Positions 25,101-36,100 of a stretch of DNA of 64,000 bases are shown here, piece after piece; the first letter of the stretch is position 1, and every line of letters starts with the position of its first letter. The notes beneath the pieces are model-generated. The model had not been told where the DNA came from and did no database searches. It saw nothing but the letters and a program-made list of their open reading frames with translations. The stretch covers positions 52,898,122 to 52,962,121 of the forward strand of contig CM039127.1 in the NCBI GenBank assembly GCA_022036555.1. Direction: 5' to 3'. The translations under genes and the position numbers were made by a program. The DNA is from Microstegium vimineum. Taxonomy: Eukaryota; Streptophyta; Magnoliopsida; Poales; Poaceae.

Positions 25101-26652
25101 TAGAATTCTACAAATTTCTTATTGCAGCTTGTAGGAGCCTTGTAAATCTATAATCCAAAAGAAAAAAGAAGATTGTCAGAATAGTTTGGAACTCGAATTT
25201 CACAAAGAATGTTCAGAAGTAATATTACCTCCTTGACATCGCCAGGAAGTTGACTCTTGAAGGACCCTTCACGAAATTTGTCGACATTGTTGGAATCATC
25301 ATGCTCTAGCTCCAAACCTCCTCCACTGTAGAATATATCTTCATCAGCATCATCCTGGTTGGTCAAGCCAGTGTATTCGAAGCCATCAATAATTCCCGAT
25401 ATCAAGTCATCGTCATCAGGAAGGAGATCTCCAATAGTTTGAGCTTCCATTTCTTTCATGGACCCTAGAGGTTCATCTCCCTCACAACCGGAATCATTTG
25501 CATCAGCTGATTGGCCATAAATGCCACTTGCCATCAATCTTGCTGCTGCTGCGTTGAGGCAAGGGGGCAAAACATTGTCAAGGTAAATAAAGAAACTGGC
25601 TAATAGCACATTTTTGGACGAAATAATGATGGTACCAGCTCTCTAATCTCTAGTAAGTATTAGTTTCTTGAAAAAAATTCATAGGGACTCACATTTTCTA
25701 CTGAAGACTTCAGTGAAGGAGCTGGATGAAGGGCAGTCTCTGTAGTCATGCACATGTTGATCAGCAGTGTTTGGTTCATCAAAAGCTGTCCCTCCTGTAG
25801 ACAAGCCAAGACTAGACCTGGAGCTACTGAGGACATCGCCCCAGGAAATCGATGGTATGCCAGGAGCATTTTCTTGTTGGCCCACTAAATTACCGAGGTT
25901 AAGCATGCCCAGCTGCCCCTTAAAGGCTTGACCTCGTTGATGTTCCAGACCACCTGCAGGACTTGAGCCCATAGGATGGACCTTATCAAGTGGAGAAGTG
26001 AACATAGGCTTGCTCCCTGACATTAATGAACATGGACAAATACACTCAGTTCCTGAAGAGCTGTTCAATCTATTATCATGTTACAGCCTTCAACAAATGA
26101 GTCTGTCGATACGTTGATCAAGGCATTTAATTGCTAACTGTGCTCAGCAAACCATCCAACTAATTCCTACCTAATGGTCTTGAACAGAAGTTGTATAAAC
26201 ATGGGATGGCCAGGCTCATTCCCTGCCCAACTGCATCTAAAATGCTTACTAAAAACTGGATGCTGATGAATTAGGCAACCTAGGTGGCATGCATCTAGCA
26301 GTCCATATGGGAATTTCCTGGCAAGAGAAAGGGTGAACTAAAACGATAGAGCAGACCAGCTAAGTTTCTGGTTTTAGTCAGCTAGTTATCAATAATAAGG
26401 CGCAAAGAAAAAAAAAAGGCGAGAATCGAGCAGAATATCTCCCCATCCCCGCACAATTTGTACAAAAAAACATGAATCATGAGCTTATCAGTTGATTGAT
26501 ATCTGCAGTACGAGCTGGACAAGGCAAGTTAGGTACGTATCATTTTAGGAGATTTAATTTATTTATTTAAGGCACAATAACTCCACTAACTACCAACAGC
26601 AAGTATAGAAAGGTCCATACATTTTGCAAGGGTCAATAATGAGGAAATGAGA

Positions 26653-26692
<40 letters not shown>

Positions 26693-27080
26693 AAAGGCCT
26701 AACTGACAGTTTGCATCATGCAAGAAGCAACAATCATATGAAATTAATTTTTTTTTAAAAAAAAAAATGAAGCATGTTCTGCACCTTTGTGATCGACCAT
26801 TGACTCTGATGATTTCCAGAATCCAAGTTGCCTCTGCTTAAGAAAGACATGGGAGGTAAGGAAAGCATGTAGATGTACCGATTTTGCATAATTAATCTGA
26901 GATGAGAAGAGAAGAGAAGGTGGGTGGGGGAAGGAAAGAAGCAAACTACTAGAGGTTTTTGTTGCTAACCTCAGTGGGGACAAGATCCTGGGAGAAGAAT
27001 GACGAAGAGGACGATGATTCTGACAGGGGAGCAAACGGGGACAGGTGGCTCCTGTCAACGGCTCCGGATGGTATCACCAT
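22183..27080 (-). CDS. Mei2-like RNA-binding protein, 832 aa, RRM1 apparently missing
   Basis: Minus-strand exons: 27080-26970, 26833-26785, 26052-25693, 25548-25229, 25147-24996, 24476-24397, 24304-23912, 23660-23069, 22965-22881, 22790-22722, 22624-22445 and 22290-22183. They total 2499 nt, 832 codons plus TAA, all GT/AG and in phase. The C-terminal RRM3 (the Mei2 domain) is complete: TTLMIKNIPNKYNCKLLLAVIDE, then GTYDFIYLPIDF, NKCNVGYAFINM and NGKKWEKFNSEKVASIAYARIQG, followed by the usual EEKWCRPMLFHKDGPHAGDQEPFP tail. Upstream, exon 4 has the acidic DLLPDDDDLISGIIDGFEY region typical before RRM1, but exon 5 enters directly at the back half of RRM2 (CNKKFVEFYDTIAAQEALKDLN). Mei2-like proteins act in meiosis and growth control in plants. 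Intron 2 has a GA microsatellite (26651-26688). Confidence 0.85.
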
Positions 27081-29400
27081 AATAGGTGCAGGACTACAGG
27101 AAGCTCCGTTGTTTAATTTGGCAGGGCTAAAAGTTTGTTGTCTGCGTATTTTGTTTGTTGAGGAAACCCAGCCCAGCCCAATTTTTCAACTCAAAAACTG
27201 AAACGGCTGGAGGTTATGGCCCCCTCCCTCTCAACCAATAAATACCTGCTTTCCTGTTCCTGCTTAAGAAACATCAAAGAGTGAATGAGGTGATGAGGAG
27301 GAAAGATAAAGCCAAAGTTACGGTAGTCTCATTCTTTGATTACAGGCAGGTACGGTAGTTGTCTCATTGTCATTGATGAAAAGATAGCAGGAAATGAAGA
27401 CAGGTTTATTCTTTTAGAGTAAAATGATACTCCTAGAGTAATTCATACATAATAGGAGTAGATTTTAGAGTAAGGCAGGCAACGAGGTGTAAATAAAGAA
27501 AGAAAACGTGTGCAGGTAGAGAAAAAAGGCAGAGAGGTGAGACGGCAAGAAAAGGTTGCTTTTTTTCATCATCATCCGGAAGAAAAACAAAAAGGTGGCG
27601 TCCTGTCCTGTATGGTGTATAAGGTAAGAGAAAAATACTAGTCGGAGGCGCGGCATCAATCGATCCCAATTGGTATACTGTATTTGGTAGTAATTGGTAA
27701 AGAAGAGAAGAGGGAGGAGGAAGAAAGGAAAAGGGTTGTCAGAAGAAAGAACTGACCGAAACAATAAGGGAGGAAGGGAAATCCGGTGGTTGAATGCACT
27801 GTTTGCGAATGGCTTATGGGCAGCAGCATGAATGTGGAAGAGAGCCTCCCTCGTCTGTTCGTCAACTCGAGATTAATCAGCAGGTGGCTGTGCCTGTGAT
27901 TTGGATGGATTTGGAAGCAGCGGTATGTGGGAACGAGGCAGGCTGGGTTCCCCTCTATCTAGTTCTTGTTTGTTGATACTAATACTAATACTCAGGAGAA
28001 GATAGTAGTAGCGTTGCCCTGACCTGACCTCTCGGAGAGGAGAAGAGAAGGGGAGGAGAAGTGGAGAAGGCATTGCTTTGGCTTGAGAGGGCAGGAAGAA
28101 GCAGAGATGGATTGGAGTGGAGTGTTGTGTTGTGTTGGAGAAGGAAGGAAGGAAGGATGGAAACAGAGAGGAGGGGGAGAAAGAAACTGATGAAATCCAG
28201 GTAGCACGCCTACGCGATTCCAATCCAATGCAACCCAACCGGGGCAGCTAAACAACGGCCGCCGCCTTGGCTTGGCTTTGGCTCTTGCGTTGCCTTGCCT
28301 TGCCTTTGGCTTGCATTAACTAATAATTCTCCCGCACCGCAAGCAAAGCAAAAGCCCAAATGCAAATCGCCATGTCACCTTCATCTTCACCTTCACTTGG
28401 GACTTGGGAGATGGATTGCCGCCGCACTGCACGCAAACGCAAACAGCAGCAGCAGCAAGTTCCCAATGAAATGTTACTGGACTGGACTTTGGATTATTAT
28501 ATTCACGGATCGGAGAGGGCCGGGGTCCATCTCTGTGTATCTTGGGCGGGCAGGCAGGCTCAGCTCTTGAGGTTGATGAGAGACATTCGATTCCCAACAC
28601 ATGATGGAAGAAGAACAGGCATGCATGGAAGAACAGGAGAGAGAGAGAGGAACGCCATTATTTCCGTACCTCTAGCTAGGTCGCCTTTACTGTACTAGGA
28701 GTACAGTATTACGATGCAATGCTACCCCTCGCACGAGACTGCTTCCTCGTCCGTCGTCGGGGGGCGAGGCGGCAGGCAGGGGGTCGCCGGCCGGAGTCCG
28801 AGGAGACGAGACGAGACGAGGCTGTCTTGTTTTCAATTCTTTCTTTCTTTGGGGTGTTTAGATTCCCCAATTTTTACCAACTTTCCATCACATCTCCATC
28901 ACATCAAATTTTTATTCTCCGTCACATCAAAATACCGGCACATATATATAAATGAAATAAAAAACTAATTGTACAATTTTATTGTATTTGTGAGACGAAC
29001 ATTTTAAGCCTAATTAATCAATGTTTAGACAATTATTAACAAAAAAAAATAAAATTATTACAGTATAAACAATCAAAACACCCCTTTCTTTTTTTTCTTC
29101 CTCGACTCCACTGTCGACTCCGAGCAGGCAGAGGCAGGCTCGCGTTTCTTGTGGGTGGGTTCTGAATTGATGAGTTGATTTGATTTGACTGATGAGAGAG
29201 AGACAGAAAAAAAAAGTCCACTATACAACAGTACTGGTCTAGAGAGAGAAATGGCAGCGCAGGCAGCCTCCTGTGTTGTGTTGAGTGGGGAACAAGAACA
29301 ATAATTATGATGAATGATGCTGGACACAGAGACCCAGCGAGCGAGAGAGCCAGGCACCCAGGCACGACGACGACAAAAATAATCCAGTCCAGTCCAACAC
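27081..29400. other. Upstream region of the Mei2-like gene
   Basis: This region carries purine/pyrimidine-rich tracts (GGAAGGAAGG near 28140-28160, CTTGGCTTTGG and CCTTGCCTTGCC near 28265-28310, GAGAGAGA near 29190 and 29340) consistent with a promoter and 5' UTR exon(s) of the minus-strand gene. Several 80-120-codon frames occur on both strands but are Ser/Pro/Phe-rich and show no domain. No separate gene is supported. Confidence 0.45.
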
Positions 29401-29414
29401 AGCAAAATAATAAA

Positions 29415-29650
29415 CCTCCGTCCTCAGAGCAGCTTATATTTAATCAATTTTATATTAAATATAATTAGTATTTATATCTCTAAATAATTTTATTATAAAA
29501 ATATATCCTATAACTAATCTAATAATACTAGTGTTATATCATGAATTTTATTATTTTTTATACAAATTTATTCAAATTTAATCTGACTTTTTTTAGAAAA
29601 AATGAGAATTACATTTTTTTAAGATACAGATACATTAGTAGTATAAGAGA
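29415..29650. mobile_element. Stowaway-related MITE, degenerate
   Basis: It starts CCTCCGTCCTCAGAG and contains the words TATAACTAATCTAATAATACTA and TTTATATCTCTAA, shared with the copy at 29752-30009. The right terminus is eroded. Confidence 0.55.
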
Positions 29651-29751
29651 GCATGATGATTCCTAAGAACAAGGAAGATATAGTCAATCAATTATTGGGA
29701 GGATTAAGTACCGTAGTAGTATTATATTCTGTTATTTATTTATTTATTTAT

Positions 29752-30009
29752 TACTGTCTTTGTTCCTAAAAGATTGTAATTATGGGAATCATATCGGTCA
29801 AGGTAACTCATGTTTGACCAACTTTATATTAAATAGTATTATCATTTATATCTCTAATTAATTTTATTATAAGTATATTCTATAACTAATCTAATAATAC
29901 TTATTTTATACCACGAATGTTACTAGCTTTTTATATAAATTTTATCAAAGTTTAAAATATTTGACTTTTTAAAAAAAGATTATAATTTTTTTTAGGGATG
30001 GAGGTAGTA
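29752..30009. mobile_element. Stowaway-related MITE
   Basis: It runs from TACTGTCTTTGTTCCTAAAAGATTG to AGGGATGGAGGTAGTA, with the family words TCTATAACTAATCTAATAATACTT and GTTTGACCAACTTTATA. The termini are inverted and imperfect. Same family as 29415-29650, just to its left. Confidence 0.6.
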
Positions 30010-30517
30010 ATACTTACAAATGATAGTACGTCATTACTATATGATAATAGTAGCCGCCTTCCCTCCCCTAATAGTTATGATAATCATGGTCTCCTTGAGC
30101 CTGCCTCGAGGTCCTTTGTTGTTTCCTGTTCCAACACGAGAAACCAACACATCTGTTTGCGTCTGCAATGCAATCCGGAATTGGATATACTCGGCGGCTG
30201 GCTCATGCCCACTCCTATAAAAGTACTAAGAGATAAGTTCCAACACTCTCGTGTTTGAAAATAGAACTCTCTTGGCTTCTACTATAAGACTTTTATCATC
30301 TTTCTTTATAAATATAATATCATATCGTCATAATTAATACACATCAAACAATATCTAAATCTAATTTGACCAACACGAATACCACCTCCCTCCATCTCCC
30401 CCGAAAGAACATGGTTTAGCGTATCAAGTTTGATAAATTATAGATAAAATAATTTAAAACTATAAATATTCATAATATATTATCAAATAGATATAAATAG
30501 ATTAAGTATCAAATGTA

Positions 30518-30773
30518 TCTATACTATAAAAGAGCGAAGGAATTAGAAAATATTTATCACCTAAAATTTTTATACCCACCTAACATCGCATCCCTTGGAT
30601 GTCTTTCGATTTGAAATCTAACACTTGATATTAATTTGACAGATGGATCCAGTATAGACGACACATATTTACACGGTGTTTTCTTCGTCATCGTCTTACA
30701 TCTTTTTTTTACACCCACGAGAATTATACCCACCTCCCTCACCCACGTCAAAAATATTTTTTTTATTAATTTA
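30518..30773 (+). mobile_element. 5' end of a Helitron, truncated
   Basis: TCTATACTATAAAAGAGCG begins at 30518 after an A, the layout of grass Helitron 5' ends (TC after A). I cannot find its own hairpin plus CTRR end; the sequence abuts the minus-strand Helitron at 30774, so it is probably truncated or was used as its target. Confidence 0.5.
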
Positions 30774-31654
30774 CTAGCAGACGTGTCCGTGCGTTGCTAC
30801 GGGTAGACGTAAGAGCATTGTAGAAAGTAAAAAAAGGATAATTAGAAAAATACCATTTTATAATAACTTTAATAATAATGCAAAATATGCCTACCACCAC
30901 ATCCATTATTTTAATTGAAAATTAAAGAACTAAGGATGTAAATATTTTTCAAATAAGGAGTACAATGAAACCCACGTCATAAAGTAGATTTTTGTAATTT
31001 TTTTAAATGCGATAAGTAATTTATTGTCGGCATGACAGTAAGAGTTATTTGGTCTCAATTTTATCCATGGTCAAAGATCAGATCCGTGGTGGTCTCAATT
31101 TATAGCATACCATATGTTTGTGTGCGTGTTTGGTTCGATTCTTGATCTATTTTTTTTTGCCTCGGTCTAGTCCATGATGAGGGTCTGAGGGGACTTGATT
31201 GTTTGAAAAATCACATGATCCATATTTGTATTGATCTTAAAAAATCTTATGGCCTCAGTATGTGTTACGGATGGTAACCGATTAGGAAATTCTTTCCTCC
31301 CGTATCCATCTCGAATTTTGTTGCTTTATCCGATTTAGCTTCATTTATTTATTTGATTTGGGAGTCTAGGCAGACGTATGGTAACTCAAAGCACGTTTCT
31401 CCAACTCAGTTGCTAGCCAGCAGGTGGTAACACCAATTAAATACGGAAGGTATAATATACAGGCATATATAGATATAGATATATAGATACTTATTTGGAT
31501 TAGGACTCTAGCCACCTTACTAACTCGACTCATATGACGGGTTATATATATACATCCGTATAGAACAAACTTTTCATTGTCCTATACAGACAAAAAGAAT
31601 GGATGAACGAAAAAAAAGAGGTTGAAATTTTGCCTCTTTATTATTAGGTATAGA
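30774..31654 (-). mobile_element. Non-autonomous Helitron, 881 bp, minus strand
   Basis: Read on the minus strand, the 5' end is TCTATACCTAATAATAAAG at 31654 downward, preceded by A. The 3' end is CTAG at 30777-30774 followed by T. A GC-rich hairpin (plus-strand CCGTGC-GTT-GCTACGG, 30787-30802) lies 9 bp inside the terminus. Insertion between A and T, the TC start, the hairpin and the CTRR end all match Helitrons. No Rep/helicase coding is present. Confidence 0.8.
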
Positions 31655-33126
31655 TTACATAATAACCCACAAAAAATCAATCTTTTATTTACACGATAAA
31701 TAGTAGATCAATGTACGAATCGGCCGTGACCGTGAGAGAGGACGCCTGTCACCATCGTCGCTTGGCCCCGTTCCGTCACGTTCAGGCTAGCTTAGCTAGG
31801 ATCGATCTCATCTATTGCGAACCCGAGACGAATTAGCCAGGCAGCAATCCTGTCCACAGGCGCACGAAAATGAACGTCTGAGATCCCTTCCTGGAGCCAG
31901 ACAAGTTCTTAGACCTTCAACCAAACAAGGCCGAAGTTTCGTCGGACAGCATTGGGAGCGGCGGCGCAGCTGGTGGTGGCGTCCTTGGAGAGGACACCCG
32001 AGCAACACGAATCCTGGACACAGGCACCCAGCCCTCGCCGCCTCGCGTCCTATACTTGGTTCAAAATAGGGCAGCATCATATCGTCGCTGGCAACCACGC
32101 AGACGACGATCTCGGAGAACCATCACTTCCGGTGCTGGGACAACCATCCTCGAAGGCATCAAGTGCGCCGTTGCCCCGGCCGCCCGCCTGGTTCCACTAC
32201 GTACGCTACGTCATCATATCGTCGGCGAGGTCCCTACGGTGTGACGTTTGGCAACCATCCGTGCACCCACAGGCCGGCCGTCACTCTCTCCGTTCCAAAT
32301 TAACTGTCATCGTGTCACAACTTTTAACTAGATTTATATAAAATACGTACAATATTGGTTCTCCAAATAAATTTATTAAAACACTAGATCAAAAGATCTA
32401 TCTAATAATATCAATTATGTATGATAATTATTAATAATTTTTTATATAAAAAATATTTTTTCTTAAAAAGTGAGAAAGATAGATATTTTTGGACGGAGGA
32501 TGTACGTGGCAGCATCAACTGCGTCGTGGTGCTCGTTTCCAGCAGGTGGCCGCTGGTGGTACGTGGTGTAAAAAAGCCCGACGTCCCCCCGGGTATCATT
32601 CTTGACAGGCCGGGCAGCCGATCACCGCACCTTCGCCAACAGACCAGTAGAATCGACATCACCGGTCAGATAAACTTCAATGCTAGCAAACGCACGCACT
32701 CTAGCTAGTCAATGTCCAGTTTTAATTTAGTGGTACTATATATTTATTTGATTTTAATTTTTATTATTGCTAGCTTGTGCTGAAGGTTTTAAGAAACATG
32801 TTTGTTAGGCATGGACATTTGCACTTGGCCAAGCACTTTTTTCTGAAAAGGGGGAACAAACACTGCAATTACTTATCTTGAGTTTAATTATTAGTAAGCA
32901 AAAAAGCGACGCGTGTAGGCGATCCAAGCCGGCTCTACCGGCCGTCCTCCCGCTGACCAGCGCCGGCCTGTGCCTGGCCGCAGCTGCACTGGCCGAGAGG
33001 GGACCGGCCTGGTGCCGGCAGGCCGGCGTTTCGGCGTGGGCAGGCAAGCAGGCAGCTATCAGGCTATGTACCTCTGTTACACGCTACTCCGTAGACCAAA
33101 GCTACAAAGCCTCTCCGTCTTGTTAT
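31655..33126. other. Intergenic, no gene; one MITE
   Basis: 31730-32280 is moderately GC-rich with frames of 60-130 codons on both strands that show no domain. 32285-32500 is a Stowaway-like element. 32880-33060 is GC-rich with GCCGGC words and no recognised feature. The left target duplication of the hAT element closes the stretch. Confidence 0.45.
32285..32500. mobile_element. Stowaway-like MITE
   Basis: It begins CTCTCTCCGTTCCAAATTAACTG and ends TTTTTGGACGGAGGA. Inverted ends and an AT-rich core place it with the other TA-type MITEs in the window. Confidence 0.6.
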
Positions 33127-36100
33127 CAGGGTTTTTCTTTCCGTTTCGGAACCGGTAACCGTCGGGGGCCGGTCGGGCGGTTACCGATCGGTTTGACCGG
33201 TTACCGGTCCAAACCGAACGGTTTGAATTTTGAATTCAAACCCTGCAGTTCAATCGGTTTTGGACCGGTAACCGGTCGGTTAGGGCCGGTTACCGACCGG
33301 TTTGAACGGTAACCGGTCCAAACCGCCGGGTAACTTTTTTTTTCTTGAAAAAATCAATTTTTTTTGCATGACCTTTGTGCATAATGATGTAAATACAACA
33401 CACAATTCATGGAAAATAGTGTGATACAAATGGCCAACCCCACAATAATATTATAGTGATGCACTAGCCACAAATTCACGACGGAAATAACGTCGTTCAC
33501 CGTTGCAACAACAACAAATCGTCCATGGAAATACCTTGTGTCGTAGACATGCGAACATCATGGTCACTGGCGTTGAATATAAGGGAAGATCCCGTTTCGG
33601 CACCCCTCCTCATACTCCGCGGTGGACATTAGAGCGATATCGCGCGACTGTAGCCCGGCCTTGTACTCTATCCATGATTGGCCCGTCCAATGAGCTGTGG
33701 TCTCCCATTCCTGCACTAACATGTTGTAGAAATCCGGGTCTTGCCATTCGTAGACCCATCTAGTGGCCGGCTGCGTGCTGATGTCAGGAACGAGGTAGGT
33801 ATAACCACCACCGTACGATGTATCACTGTACGAGGAAGAGGAGTACTGTGGCGTGTCGTAGCAGTCCGTCGGGTCGTAAGCTCTCCTCTGCGATTCCGGC
33901 TGCCCATGGTCGCGGTCCTGAGTAGCATGTGTGAAGTCCGTCTCGCCTGCAGCCGACCATAATTAGTACTAGTGAATAGTCATAGACATTAAAAAAATGT
34001 CTGTAACAATCCATACCTGTGAAACGAAGTCCACCAGCATCACCAACACCACTACCACCAGCACCATCTGCAGAACCCCCAGCCCCACCACCACCACCAA
34101 CAACAGCAGCTCCAGGGTCATCGTCACCACTATGACCGTCTCCACTGTCAGTTGCTGAGCTGCTGTGATCGGACTCCTGGTACCGTAGACTTTGCTCACC
34201 CTCCTCGCCATCATCTGTCGAATCATCGCTGGTGACAGGTTGTTGCACTCGCTTCCCTTTTTTTCTGGCTAGGTCCCGTCTGGTATTTTCTTTTGCCAAG
34301 ATGCGTGTCACCCATATGTCTACGGGCCCAATCACTGATGGGCCCAAGATCGTCGGGGTCCACTTGGTCTCTGTCATGACAAAGAATGAATCATATTATT
34401 AAAAATATGGTTCGTTAGTGGCTAACAAAGTACATCAACGTACCTCACGATATGGGACGGAAGAGGGATGTCCGTTTCTTCATCCTCTTCGTCGAGAACT
34501 AGAGCCTGGTTGGATCTGCCATACTCCATCCAGTCTCGAACCGGATTATCCCTTTCGTAAAAGAATATCTGCGTGAACTGGTCAATGAAGTCTTCTTCCT
34601 CACGCCTAGGTGGTCCGGATGCATCCGCGAGTCGCAGCCAAAGGTTGTAGTTCACATACACTAGCTTGTTTAGTTTTTTGTGGGACAAACGATTCCGAAC
34701 CTTCGTGTGCACCAAAACAAATGTACTCCAGTTGCGCTCGCATCCACTGGACGATACACACTGTGCAACAAGCCTCAGCGCAAGTTTTTGCAGATTTGGA
34801 GTGCTCCTGCCGAACAACATCTACCATTGAGCTGCAAGTGGAACCCATTATGTTAGGTATGCGCTCAAAAAGACAAAAAAATGAGTTCAAAAGTACTCTT
34901 ACATGGGGTTGTCTTGGGGTCCGTGGCCATTTTAATGGCCAGCTCGCTGTCAAACTCCCCAAGGTGTAGGCAGAATGATTCTGCCTCTTGTAATGCCAAG
35001 ACAGCGGAGTGCACATCCGTCATTTTCCCAAATGCTTCCTTGAGGCCAGCAAACATGGTCGGAGTTGGATTGTAACGGTATACAAGCCTTGGTTGAGTAC
35101 AGCAGCTGCAACATACGATGCACGACAAATTAGCAAATGGTAAATACTCAATATGTAGAGACTGCTATTTTAACAATGGTTGTGATCACACCTTGGCCCA
35201 CATGCGTTCCATAGTACACGTCCGCAATCCTGCCATCCATGATAGCCTTGTACTCATGCCATGTTGAGACATTTGTTCCAAAGAAGGCCTCCATCTCGTT
35301 TTTGCACTCTTGGAAGTTGTAGACAACCTCACACAGGTTAGGTCGCCTATCCTGATCAGCGAACCGAAGGAACCTGTAAATTAGTGCCACTGAATCGATG
35401 ATATATTTGAGTGTGTCCCACCACTGTATGCTAGACAGGCTTGCGTGAGCATAATGACCTTCCTCGGATTTTCCCCACCTGCTATGCAACAACTCGGAAG
35501 ATCCCATCCACTGCATAAAATGATCACGCTTCCGATGGAAGCTCTCCATGAACATGTAGTTGGTCCCAAACCTAGTGGCATTCCATTTGACCAACTCATC
35601 ACCAATGGCTTCCCTCATTATTGCATTCAACTGACCATGGTTGTGCAGCCAAGCTGAAATGCGCTTGCATGTTGAGATCATACCTGCATGCTCCGACCTT
35701 TTACCAATGTCCTTCAGCATCAAGTTGATGGTATGTGCAAGGCAAGGTGTCCAAACAATATGCTTGTACTCCTCGTTCAATCTATGGCATGCTCTCTTGA
35801 AGTTGGCGCCGTTGTCCGTGACGATATGCACGACATGCTCAACACCTATCTCCTCAACCACCTTGCGAATCAGCTGCACAAGTAGACACAACATTTAGTG
35901 GAACCGAGAAAACATAGTATGAATTGTCCGCCTGTCTCCCGGGGATTCCTGCAGTATGGAAAAACTTTCCCCAAGCTTTCCCAATTGCGTCCTTCGCGGT
36001 CCTTCCCCTCTGCGTCCATGACCCTGTATCAATCCTTGTCTGCTTGAGTCCACCCCTCGTACCGGCTGCCAAATTGTAGTCCTTCACCGCCGCAGGGGTC

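Noticed and set aside
31815..32341. Frames of 84-129 codons
   Set aside because: No domain; several overlapping frames on both strands in moderately GC-rich DNA.
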